Source: Gemmatimonadaceae bacterium
GTDB lineage: Bacteria > Gemmatimonadota > Gemmatimonadetes > Gemmatimonadales > Gemmatimonadaceae
Direction: 5' to 3'
DNA: 40,169 nucleotides
NCBI GenBank assembly: GCA_025930755.1
Contig: JAICOJ010000021.1
Span: 1 to 40,169 of the forward strand
Notes under the pieces: generated by a model
Databases searched by the model: none
The model's input: only the letters and a program-made list of their open reading frames with translations
Told to the model about the DNA's origin: nothing
Made by a program: the position numbers and the translations under genes
Shown: positions 31,552 through 40,169 of the stretch, piece after piece
Layout: each line of letters starts with the position of its first letter
How positions within the stretch are numbered: the stretch's first letter is position 1

Positions 31552-32256
31552 ATGGCTGGCCAACCGTCCCCCAAATCGTTAAGTATTCGAGAGCTACCTC
31601 GGTCGGAGCGGCCGCGGGAACGGCTCAAGGCGCTGGGCGCACCTGCACTCAGCTCCGCCGAGCTGCTCGCCATACTGGTGGGGAGCGGGTGTGGTGGGCG
31701 TTCAGCCCTCACGGTCGGTCAGGACATCCTCGTCCGCGCTGATGGCTCGCTGCGACGGCTGGCGGCGCAGCCCATGGCCGCGCTCACCGCGTACTACGGC
31801 GTGGGGTCGGTACGTGCAATCACCATTCACGCGGCGCTCGAGCTGGGCCGCCGAATGGTGCTGGAGGCCCGCAAGGAAGGAGACCCTCTTCGGTCGCCTC
31901 GGGACGTGTACGCGGCGTTCGCGCCGCGACTCGAGGATCTCCCGGTCGAGGAGTTTCACGTGGCGATCCTCGATGCGCAACACCGGCTGGAGCGGGACGT
32001 GACCGTCACTCGGGGAATCCTCAATTCGTCGCTCGTCCACCCGCGTGAGGTGTTTCGAGAGGCGATCGCGGAGCGGGCGGCGGCCGTCATCCTGGTGCAC
32101 AACCATCCGAGCGGCGACCCGACGCCATCGGCGGACGACCGGCTCGTCACGGAACAGCTCGTGGCCGCCGGTCGGTTACTGGATATACCCGTTCACGACC
32201 ACGTGATCGTGGGGCGTGGACGATACGTGAGCTTCGCGGAGGCGGGACTGCTGTAA
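31552..32256 (+). CDS. radC: RadC family JAB/MPN-domain protein
   Basis: 234 aa. The N-terminal helix-hairpin-helix-like part (RERLKALGAPALSSAELLAILVGSG) is followed by the RadC JAMM domain with the metal motif HNHPSGDPTPSADD (about H184, H186, D194 or D197). RadC proteins were once linked to DNA repair; their true role is unclear. ATG 31552 places the usual RadC beginning (SIRELPRSERPRERL) a few residues in; upstream in-frame ATGs near 31498 are possible but add no conserved sequence. The stop TAA overlaps the ATG of rel by one base. Confidence 0.92.
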   Translation: MAGQPSPKSLSIRELPRSERPRERLKALGAPALSSAELLAILVGSGCGGRSALTVGQDILVRADGSLRRLAAQPMAALTAYYGVGSVRAITIHAALELGRRMVLEARKEGDPLRSPRDVYAAFAPRLEDLPVEEFHVAILDAQHRLERDVTVTRGILNSSLVHPREVFREAIAERAAAVILVHNHPSGDPTPSADDRLVTEQLVAAGRLLDIPVHDHVIVGRGRYVSFAEAGLL

Positions 32257-34433
32257 TGGCGACAACGGCGCTGGGCGCGGTGATTCCCGGGTGGGCAATC
32301 GAGGATGCGGCCGCCATGGAGCGGCTCGACGTCGACCTCCTCGCGCGCGCGTACCGATTCTCCGATCGCGCGCACGCGGGACAGAAGCGCTCGTCAGGCG
32401 ACGCCTACGTCTCGCACTGTGTGGAGGTCGCCAAGATCCTGGCCGAGCTGCACCTCGATTCGGTGACGGTGGCGAGCGGTCTCATTCACGATGTGATCGA
32501 GGACACCGGGGTCAGCGTCGAGGAGATCGAGCGCGAGTTCGGCAGCGAAATCGCCGCGATCGTCGATGGCGTGACGAAGATCGGGAACATCACGTTCCGG
32601 TCGACGCAGGAACGCCAGGTCGAGAACTATCGAAAGCTGCTGCTGTCGATCGCCAAGGATGCGCGCGTCATCCTCATCAAGCTCGCCGATCGCCTGCACA
32701 ACATGCGGACGCTGGATTACCTCCCCGATGAAAAGCGCCGCCGCATCGCGCAGGAGACGATGGACCTCTACGCGCCGCTCGCGCACCGCTTCGGGATGGC
32801 GAAGCTGCGCTGGGAGCTCGAGGATCTCTCGTTCAAGCACCTCGAGACCGAGGGATACAAGAGCCTGGCGCGGCTGGTCGCGGCCAAGCGAGCGGAGCGC
32901 GAAGGACTGATCGCGCAAATGCGAGACCCGATCGAGCGCGTGTTGCGCGACGCGGGACTCGTGCACGCCGAGGTGACGGGCCGGCCCAAGCATCTCTGGT
33001 CGATCTTCAAGAAGATGAAGCAGCGCGAGAAGCCGTACGAGGAGATCTACGACCTCATGGCGATTCGCGTCCTCGTCAACACCGTTCCGGAGTGCTACCA
33101 CGCGCTCGGGCTCATCCACGAGGGGTGGACGCCGCTGCAGGAGCGCATCAAGGATTACATCGCGCAACCGAAATCGAACGGCTATCAGTCGCTGCACACG
33201 ACGATCTTCGGACCGGGGAAGCAGCTCTTCGAGATCCAGATCCGTACGCGCGACATGCATCGGACGGCCGAGTTCGGGATCGCCGCGCACTGGCTGTACA
33301 AGGAGACTGCGAAGACGCGGGACGAGCTCGACGAGAAGCTGGGATGGTTTCGTGAGATTCTCGCGATGCAGCTCGATGCAAAGACGCCTGACGAGTTCCT
33401 CGAGTTCCTGAAGCTCGACCTCTACCAGGACGAGATCTTCGTCTTCACGCCGACCGGCGACGTGATCCAGCTGCCCAAGGGCGCAACGCCGATCGACTTC
33501 GCGTTCGCCGTGCACACCGAGGTCGGCGTGCGCTGCCAGGGGGCGAAGGTCAACGGGAAGATCGCCCCGCTCTCTCGACAGCTTCGCAATTCGGATCAGG
33601 TCGAGATTCTCACGTCGTCATCGGCGCGGCCGAGCCGCGACTGGCTGGCGCACGTGCGCACCGGGCGCGCGCGTCACAAGATCCGTCAGTGGATTCGGAA
33701 CGAGGAGCAGGCCACGTCGGCCAAGCTCGGGCGCGATATCCTGGATCGCGAGGTGAAGCGCCGCCGCCTCGAGCGACCGGACGACGACAAGCTGCTCGCC
33801 GTCGCGAAGCAGCTGTCGCTCTCCGACGTGCGACATCTCATCGCCTCGATCGGACAGGGCGATGTGCACGTCTCACAGGTGTTCAAGCTGCTCTATCCCG
33901 AGGCGGATGAGACGCCCGAGCAGCCGGCCAAGGCAGCCAGCGCGTTCGAGCGTCTCGTCGACCGGATGCGCGGGACGACGCGCGGCGTCCGGATCCAGGG
34001 CGTCGATGGGCTGATGATCCGGTACTCCCAGTGCTGCCAGCCGGTTCCTGGTGATCCGGTCGTGGGCTACGTCACTCGGGGGCGGGGCGTCAGCATCCAT
34101 CGCGCCGACTGTCCCAACCTTCTGCTCCTCTCGGCTGAGCCGGAACGTCGACTCGAGATCGACTGGCAGGAGATGGAGGGAGAGCTCTTCGTCGTGCGCC
34201 TGGGCATCGAGGCGACCGATCGCCGTGGCCTGTATGCGGACCTCGCGGCCGCCGTCACGGAGACGGGGACGAACATCAAGAGCATGGAGGTGCGCAGCGG
34301 GGATGGCGGCGTCTTCGGCTCGGTGCTGGTCGAGGTCGAGAACCTCTCCCACCTGCAGAAAATCGTGAAGGCGATCCGCCGCGTGAAGGGAGTGACGGAT
34401 GTCGCGCGGAGGGAGCGGGTGACGGCTGAGTAG
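32256..34433 (+). CDS. rel: Bifunctional (p)ppGpp synthetase/hydrolase (Rel/SpoT)
   Basis: 725 aa. The HD hydrolase domain has the metal residues in YVSHCVEVAK (H54) and LIHDVIEDTG (H78, D79, with E82/D83), so hydrolase activity looks intact. The synthetase domain contains GRPKHLWSIFKKM, YDLMAIRVLV and the QIRT…EFGIAAHW block. TGS (VFTPTGDVIQLPKGATPIDFAFAVH) and a C-terminal ACT domain (about 650-722) follow, with the conserved QCCQPVPGD segment. This is the long regulator of the stringent response to amino-acid starvation. ATG 32256 overlaps the radC stop. Confidence 0.97.
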   Translation: MATTALGAVIPGWAIEDAAAMERLDVDLLARAYRFSDRAHAGQKRSSGDAYVSHCVEVAKILAELHLDSVTVASGLIHDVIEDTGVSVEEIEREFGSEIAAIVDGVTKIGNITFRSTQERQVENYRKLLLSIAKDARVILIKLADRLHNMRTLDYLPDEKRRRIAQETMDLYAPLAHRFGMAKLRWELEDLSFKHLETEGYKSLARLVAAKRAEREGLIAQMRDPIERVLRDAGLVHAEVTGRPKHLWSIFKKMKQREKPYEEIYDLMAIRVLVNTVPECYHALGLIHEGWTPLQERIKDYIAQPKSNGYQSLHTTIFGPGKQLFEIQIRTRDMHRTAEFGIAAHWLYKETAKTRDELDEKLGWFREILAMQLDAKTPDEFLEFLKLDLYQDEIFVFTPTGDVIQLPKGATPIDFAFAVHTEVGVRCQGAKVNGKIAPLSRQLRNSDQVEILTSSSARPSRDWLAHVRTGRARHKIRQWIRNEEQATSAKLGRDILDREVKRRRLERPDDDKLLAVAKQLSLSDVRHLIASIGQGDVHVSQVFKLLYPEADETPEQPAKAASAFERLVDRMRGTTRGVRIQGVDGLMIRYSQCCQPVPGDPVVGYVTRGRGVSIHRADCPNLLLLSAEPERRLEIDWQEMEGELFVVRLGIEATDRRGLYADLAAAVTETGTNIKSMEVRSGDGGVFGSVLVEVENLSHLQKIVKAIRRVKGVTDVARRERVTAE

Positions 34434-34443
34434 GCAGAAGAGA

Positions 34444-34527
34444 GGCGCTGGACCAGCGCTGAGGGCGCCGGGGAAGCGCTGCGCGTCGTCAGCGCCTTTC
34501 CAGCGCCCTCAGCGCGTTTCCAGCGCC
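34444..34527. repeat. GCGCTGG-rich inverted repeat after rel
   Basis: Arms 34444-34481 and 34490-34527 (38 bases each, about seven differences, some G-U compatible) with an 8-base loop. GCGCT/GCGCC words start at 34445, 34456, 34465 and 34476 (steps 11, 9, 11). In the right arm AGCGC starts at 34491, 34502, 34511 and 34522 with the same steps. The first 18 bases are identical to 26486-26503. It begins 11 bases after the rel stop and probably acts at the transcript end. Confidence 0.75.
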
Positions 34528-34556
34528 ATTCCGCTCCCGAAGAGACACCGATACGC

Positions 34557-34562
34557 TATATT
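34557..34562 (+). promoter_or_regulatory. Possible -10 element for uvrB with very short leader
   Basis: TATATT, within GATACGCTATATTGC, is the only AT-rich block in the spacer and lies 9 bases before ATG 34572. No Shine-Dalgarno separates them, so a leaderless or near-leaderless uvrB mRNA is possible. The -35 region is not recognisable. Confidence 0.4.
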
Positions 34563-34571
34563 GCACTCCCC

Positions 34572-36620
<2,049 letters not shown>

Positions 36621-36674
36621 GCGTGATACTCGTCATCGACGGCGACGCGCGCGTCGTCTAGCGCCGGCACGATC

Positions 36675-37130
36675 GTGCAATTCCACCACCATGTCATTCC
36701 GCCGCTGGCGGCGTCGGGAAAGGTTGCCGTCACGGAGCCGGAATTGCGGTCGTGGGGCGAGCAGCTTGGCCGGGCCGTCACCGCACCGCTTGCCATCGCG
36801 ATCTCCGGGGAGGTTGGGGCGGGGAAAACGACGCTTGCCCAGGCGATCTGCCGGGGCGCGGGCGTGCGTGACTTCGTGACATCGCCGACCTTTGCGCTGG
36901 TGCAGCGATACGACGGGCCGCGCTTTCCCGTGTACCACATCGACCTCTATCGTCTCGACTCCGCGCGGGACCTCGTGAATCTCGGGTGGGATGACGTGCT
37001 GCGCGATGATGCGCTGGTGTTGATCGAGTGGCCGGAGCGAGCCGACGACCACCTGCCGGCGGGTGCGCTGCACATTGAGCTCGAGCATCACCCGAGTGAT
37101 CCGACCAAGCGGCTGCTGCTCGCGGGATGA
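36675..37130 (+). CDS. tsaE: tRNA t6A biosynthesis ATPase TsaE
   Basis: 151 aa. P-loop GEVGAGKTT (45-53), the SPTFALVQRYDG segment, HIDLYRL and LIEWPERAD are the TsaE signature. TsaE is the ATPase that works with TsaB, TsaC and TsaD to make threonylcarbamoyl-adenosine on tRNA. GTG 36675 is taken as start; the first ~15 residues are not conserved, so a slightly later start is possible. It is 54 bases after uvrB, and its end overlaps tsaB by 4 bases. Confidence 0.93.
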   Translation: MQFHHHVIPPLAASGKVAVTEPELRSWGEQLGRAVTAPLAIAISGEVGAGKTTLAQAICRGAGVRDFVTSPTFALVQRYDGPRFPVYHIDLYRLDSARDLVNLGWDDVLRDDALVLIEWPERADDHLPAGALHIELEHHPSDPTKRLLLAG

Positions 37131-37795
37131 GCGAGACCATTCTGGCGCTCGACGCCTCGACGTACGCCGCGAGTGTCGCCATCCTGGACGGCAATACGAT
37201 AGTTCGGGAACGCACCGTCGCCATGCGCGACGCGCGGCATGAGCGTTTCATGCCCGCGGTCGCCGACGCGCTTGGCGAGGGGGGCCTGGCGCTCGTCGAC
37301 AGGATCGTCTGCGGGGCTGGGCCGGGCAGCTTTACAAGCCTTCGCATCGCGGCCTCGATTGCGAAGGGTTTGGCGGTCGCATCGGGAAGGCCACTCTTCT
37401 CCATATCCTCGCTTGCGCTTCTCATCGCCGGGGTCGAGGGTGGTCCGCCCGAGGGACGGTGGATCGCTCTGCTCGACGCGATGCGCGGGGAGTCTTTTTC
37501 CCAGGCTTTCGACGTCACGCCGGGCGGGGAAATCAGCGTGGCTTCCGAGGTGCGCGTAGTACGAGATGAAGAGATTGCCGCGCTTGCCCGTGCGATCGGG
37601 GCTCGAACCGCCGGAAAGGGTCGGGATCTCGAGGCGGCGCCCCACGCGCGGGGCGTTGCGCGGCTCGGTGCGCACCGGTCGCTCCAGGCACCGGTCGATC
37701 TGGCGTCCTGGGAGCCGGATTACGGCCGACTCGCGGAGGCCCAGGTGCGCTGGGAGGCCGTTCACGGCCGAGTGCTCGACGGGCGGTCGCGGTAA
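37127..37795 (+). CDS. tsaB: tRNA t6A biosynthesis protein TsaB
   Basis: 222 aa. ASKHA-fold protein, partner and activator of TsaD. ILALDASTYAASVAIL at the N-terminus, HERFMPAVADAL and the GAGPGSFTSLRIAASIAKGLA block are diagnostic. The C-terminal half is less conserved, as usual for TsaB. ATG 37127 overlaps tsaE (ATGA), and rimI follows 11 bases later: the widespread tsaE-tsaB-rimI arrangement. tsaD is not in the window. Confidence 0.93.
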   Translation: MSETILALDASTYAASVAILDGNTIVRERTVAMRDARHERFMPAVADALGEGGLALVDRIVCGAGPGSFTSLRIAASIAKGLAVASGRPLFSISSLALLIAGVEGGPPEGRWIALLDAMRGESFSQAFDVTPGGEISVASEVRVVRDEEIAALARAIGARTAGKGRDLEAAPHARGVARLGAHRSLQAPVDLASWEPDYGRLAEAQVRWEAVHGRVLDGRSR

Positions 37796-37806
37796 CCGGG
37801 GGTGTC

Positions 37807-38289
37807 ATGGTGAGCGCGCAAAGAGTCCAGGACGGTTCGAAAGAAAGCTCGATCGCGATCGCACCGGCTACGCGCGCCGACATCGACGGCGTCTCGCAGC
37901 TGGAGCTCGTCGCCTTCGCCGATCCGTGGACGCGCCAGGCATTCGAGGCCGCGCTGAAGGAGCGCCATGCCCGATTCCATGTCGCCCGCTCGGCCGAGGG
38001 CGCCGTCGTCGGGTACCTGATTGCGTGGTTCGTCCTCGATGAAGGGGAAATCGCGAACGTCGCCGTGGTGCCGGCGGCCCGCCGCCGCGGTATCGCCCGA
38101 GCGCTCCTCGAGACGATCATCGCTGAGGCGCGAGAGTCCCGGCTGGCGCGACTATTCCTCGAAGTCCGGGAATCGAACGTGGCTGCGCGCGCCCTGTACG
38201 CGTCGATGGGGTTCGTGCCGATCGCGCGGCGCCCGCGGTACTACCGCAAACCCGTCGAAGACGCGATCGTGCTACGGCTGGAGCTATGA
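37807..38289 (+). CDS. rimI: Ribosomal-protein-S18-alanine N-acetyltransferase
   Basis: 160-aa GNAT acetyltransferase. The acetyl-CoA loop VVPAARRRGIARALLE (about 87-102), EVRESNVAARALYASMGF and the RRPRYYRKPVEDAIVLRL end are the RimI pattern; the enzyme acetylates the N-terminus of S18, and in some bacteria acts more broadly. Its place after tsaB supports the call. ATG 37807 has GGGGGTG upstream; GTG 37810 directly follows and is an alternative. The 111 bases to ssb hold no further gene I can support. Confidence 0.9.
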   Translation: MVSAQRVQDGSKESSIAIAPATRADIDGVSQLELVAFADPWTRQAFEAALKERHARFHVARSAEGAVVGYLIAWFVLDEGEIANVAVVPAARRRGIARALLETIIAEARESRLARLFLEVRESNVAARALYASMGFVPIARRPRYYRKPVEDAIVLRLEL

Positions 38290-38390
38290 CGAAAACCGAG
38301 CGCAACGGAATCGGGATGCGCGCGACGATTCGGTGCCGTGCGCTCCCCGTCTGGTCGTTATCGTGAGCGACGAAACAACGGGCCATCGCC

Positions 38391-38396
38391 AGGAGG
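38391..38396 (+). promoter_or_regulatory. Strong Shine-Dalgarno deciding the ssb start
   Basis: AGGAGG ends 4 bases before GTG 38401. It fixes the ssb start there rather than at an in-frame upstream codon (38338), whose extra residues do not resemble SSB. Confidence 0.8.
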
Positions 38397-38400
38397 AATC

Positions 38401-38889
38401 GTGAGTCGAAGCCTGAACAAGGTGACGTTGATCGGCAATCTCGGAGCAGACCCCGAGGTCCGCTCGACGTCGGGGGGCAACCGGGTGGCGACGTTCTCGC
38501 TCGCCACCAGCCGTTCGTGGAACTCTGCGTCGGGAGAGAAGCAGGAAAAGACGGAGTGGCATCGCTGCGTCGTTTGGAACTCGAAGGCGTCCACCCTGGC
38601 CGACATCGTCGAGCGCTACCTCAAGAAAGGCGACAAGGTCTACGTGGAGGGGCGCATCGAGTACCGGCAGTGGCAGGACAAGGAAGGTCAGACGCGCTAC
38701 AGCACCGAGATCAACGTGCGCGAGCTGATCATGCTGAGCGGTCGCAGTGGCGGCGCGGATACCGACGGGGCCGAAGGATCGAGCCGGCGCCCGGCCGCGG
38801 CCGCAAAGGGCGCCGCCGGCGCTGCGGGGGGCGACTTCGAGGATTTCCGCGGAGCGCTCGAGGAAGAGGACGACGATTTACCGTTCTGA
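38401..38889 (+). CDS. ssb: Single-stranded DNA-binding protein
   Basis: 162 aa. OB-fold with SRSLNKVTLIGNLGADPEVR, FSLATSRSW, EWHRCVVWNSKA, DKVYVEGRIEYRQWQD and an LIML strand, then a Gly/Ala-rich linker and the acidic tip DDDLPF that recruits repair and replication partners. GTG start with a strong ribosome-binding site. The OB-fold (about 1-110) and total length fit bacterial SSB. It is followed by the largest gene-free spacer of the window, which holds the heptad inverted repeat. Confidence 0.97.
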   Translation: MSRSLNKVTLIGNLGADPEVRSTSGGNRVATFSLATSRSWNSASGEKQEKTEWHRCVVWNSKASTLADIVERYLKKGDKVYVEGRIEYRQWQDKEGQTRYSTEINVRELIMLSGRSGGADTDGAEGSSRRPAAAAKGAAGAAGGDFEDFRGALEEEDDDLPF

Positions 38890-38899
38890 GGGGCGGGCG

Positions 38900-39026
38900 A
38901 ACTGCGAACTGCGAGCTGCGAACTGCGAGCTGCGAGCTGACGGCCTCGGGGTACTCATTCCGGCGGGACAGAGCTTCCCGAGGTTTCTAGTTCGCAGCTC
39001 GCAGTTCGCAGCTCGCAGTTGCAGTT
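38900..39026. repeat. Heptad inverted repeat after ssb (ARCTGCG unit)
   Basis: Left arm: AACTGCG at 38900 and 38907, AGCTGCG at 38914, AACTGCG at 38921, AGCTGCG at 38928, then AGCTGAC. Right arm: CGCAGCT at 38993, CGCAGTT at 39000, CGCAGCT at 39007, CGCAGTT at 39014, then GCAGTT. A 29-base block (38907-38935) is the perfect complement of 38992-39020, and an inner stem CCTCGGG (38944) / CCCGAGG (38977) continues the fold. It starts 10 bases after the ssb stop. Bases 39027-39140 show nothing I can support. Confidence 0.85.
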
Positions 39027-39140
39027 ACGTCCTCCCGTCGTCCCGCGTCTCCACTGTGGACAGAATCACCGGGTTCGTGGGGCGAAGTGACCGATCGCAC
39101 CACGAGCGCCTTCTCTCTTGTCACTCTGGGGAACGTTTCG

Positions 39141-40169
39141 ATGCCGCGTCTTGAACGCAGCGCGCCGGTGAAGCGGCGCCCAGCCCTTCACCCGCTCCGC
39201 CTAACGCGAGCGGTGGTGCTCGCGCTCGTGGTGCCCGCGATCGCTCTCGCCCAGGAGGCGACGGAGCGGCGCACGCACGTCGTCAAGACAGGGGACACGC
39301 TGTGGGATCTGGCCGGAGCCTATCTCAGCGACCCCTTCCTGTGGCCAGAGATCTACCGCATCAACACCGACGTCGTGGAGGATCCGCACTGGATCTATCC
39401 CGGCGAAGTGCTCCAGATCCCCGGTCCCGGTGAGCTGACCGTCGCGGCCGACCAGCCGCTGCCGGTGGAGCAGGGGGTGGAGGATCAGCGCCCCGTGGGG
39501 CCGACGATTTTCGCGCGCGCCCAGACGGGTCCGAGCTACAGCCCACGACAGCTGACGGCAAACCGTCGCGTCGCGAGCCCGGACGACGTCGAGCGCGCGG
39601 CGGTTCGTGAAGGCGAGTTCATCGCTGCACCCTGGATGGATCGCAACGGCGGGCCCGAGCAGCACGGCCGCATCGTCGCCACCTCCGAGCTCCCGGGCAT
39701 CGGCCAGGCTTCGTATCCCATCCGCCTTTCCCCCCAGGATCGCATTTACGTCACGCTGCCGCGCGACGTCAGCGCCACGGTGGGGGAACGCTACCTGTCG
39801 TACGAGCTTGGCCCCTCGATGCCCCAGGGACAGATCGTCGTGCCCACGGGAATTCTCATCGTCGAGAAGCCTGGTACCGACGAAGCGACGCTCGTTCGCA
39901 TCGAGCGCATGTTCGGTGAGGTCAAGATCGGGAACCGCTTCATTCCGCTCGAGCGCATCCAGCTGCCTACGGATGCCCGGCCCGCCCCAGTGGACCTCGG
40001 CGTTCGCGGTCGTGTGATCTGGGTCGCAAGCAAGGCGGTACTCCCCTCGATCCAGCACTACCTCCTGATCGACGCCAGCCGTAAAGACGGTGTCAGCCTG
40101 GGCGATCAGTTTACTCTGATGCAGGGGCGGGTGGAGCTCGATCGTGGGGTGCGGCTGCCGGAGCAGCCC
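39141..40169 (+). CDS. Secreted LysM-domain protein (cut by window end)
   Basis: At least 343 codons from ATG 39141, open to the last base. A basic N-terminus and hydrophobic stretch VVLALVVPAIALAQ form a signal peptide. A LysM domain follows at about 50-95 (HVVKTGDTLWDLAGAYLSD, then the PFLWPEIYRIN block and YPGEVLQIPG), which binds peptidoglycan. The remainder shows beta-rich segments (RIYVTLPRDV, IVVPTGILIVEKP, LGVRGRVIWV) without a family I can name. LysM proteins of this shape occur near cell-wall and envelope genes in related phyla. The missing 3' part prevents a firmer call. Confidence 0.8.
   Translation, partial: MPRLERSAPVKRRPALHPLRLTRAVVLALVVPAIALAQEATERRTHVVKTGDTLWDLAGAYLSDPFLWPEIYRINTDVVEDPHWIYPGEVLQIPGPGELTVAADQPLPVEQGVEDQRPVGPTIFARAQTGPSYSPRQLTANRRVASPDDVERAAVREGEFIAAPWMDRNGGPEQHGRIVATSELPGIGQASYPIRLSPQDRIYVTLPRDVSATVGERYLSYELGPSMPQGQIVVPTGILIVEKPGTDEATLVRIERMFGEVKIGNRFIPLERIQLPTDARPAPVDLGVRGRVIWVASKAVLPSIQHYLLIDASRKDGVSLGDQFTLMQGRVELDRGVRLPEQP

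Noticed and set aside
38897-39030. CRISPR array
   Set aside because: The repeat units are 7 bases, contiguous, with no spacers, and they are followed by their own reverse complement. No cas genes are nearby.

Overview
The window is a high-GC bacterial chromosome segment in which every convincing gene lies on the + strand. An outer membrane is implied by BamD, beta-barrel proteins, a Wza-type exporter and a PorV-like protein. SecA carries two insertions of the kind seen in the FCB group (from memory), and GTG starts are frequent. Together these suggest a Gemmatimonadota-like organism. That assignment is an inference; no rRNA gene is present to test it.

Layout. 1-1990: tail of a ribosomal/RNA-polymerase operon (rpoA, rplQ, rpmB) ending in a good intrinsic terminator. 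1992-7148: gmd and a GDP-6-deoxy-mannose reductase, then carB, which overlaps the reductase. 7279-19600: an almost gap-free, mostly overlapping gene string. It begins with envelope-sugar and exopolysaccharide-export genes (PLP aminotransferase, WbpM/CapD-type dehydratase, Wzi-like barrel, Wza-like exporter, Wzc-like tyrosine kinase). It continues without a break into a peptide-modification module: NTP_transf_5 nucleotidyltransferase, soluble S26-like peptidase, HprK-like kinase, PqqD/RRE protein, radical SAM-SPASM enzyme and a 58-residue Cys-rich peptide. 19709-24095: a lipoprotein with Asp-box repeats, a secreted Ig-like protein and a PorV-OmpA fusion. 24233-26484: UDP-glucose dehydrogenase and UDP-xylose synthase. 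26676-40169: housekeeping genes bamD-nadD-secA, radC-rel, uvrB, tsaE-tsaB-rimI, ssb and a LysM protein cut by the window end.

The main candidate for a new system is the module at 15161-19600. The predicted precursor has a YxxPxL leader motif (as recognised by RRE proteins in lasso-peptide pathways), two CDxxSC motifs, five cysteines and a C-terminal serine. It sits 25 bases after the radical SAM gene and close to an HprK-like kinase. I read it as a radical-SAM-modified, possibly phosphorylated RiPP that is co-translated with polysaccharide export machinery. No lasso cyclase is present.

A second unusual theme is the spacers. Seven intergenic regions hold inverted repeats whose arms are built of short tandem units. 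Five have 7-base units (near 29, 1890, 7171, 31347 and 38900), although at the first of these only the left arm keeps the period. Two have an 11+9 base alternation (near 26467 and 34445) and share an identical 18-base block. No gene-free stretch exceeds about 250 bases; the gaps are described under the repeats. I found no tRNA, rRNA, CRISPR array, insertion sequence or prophage gene.
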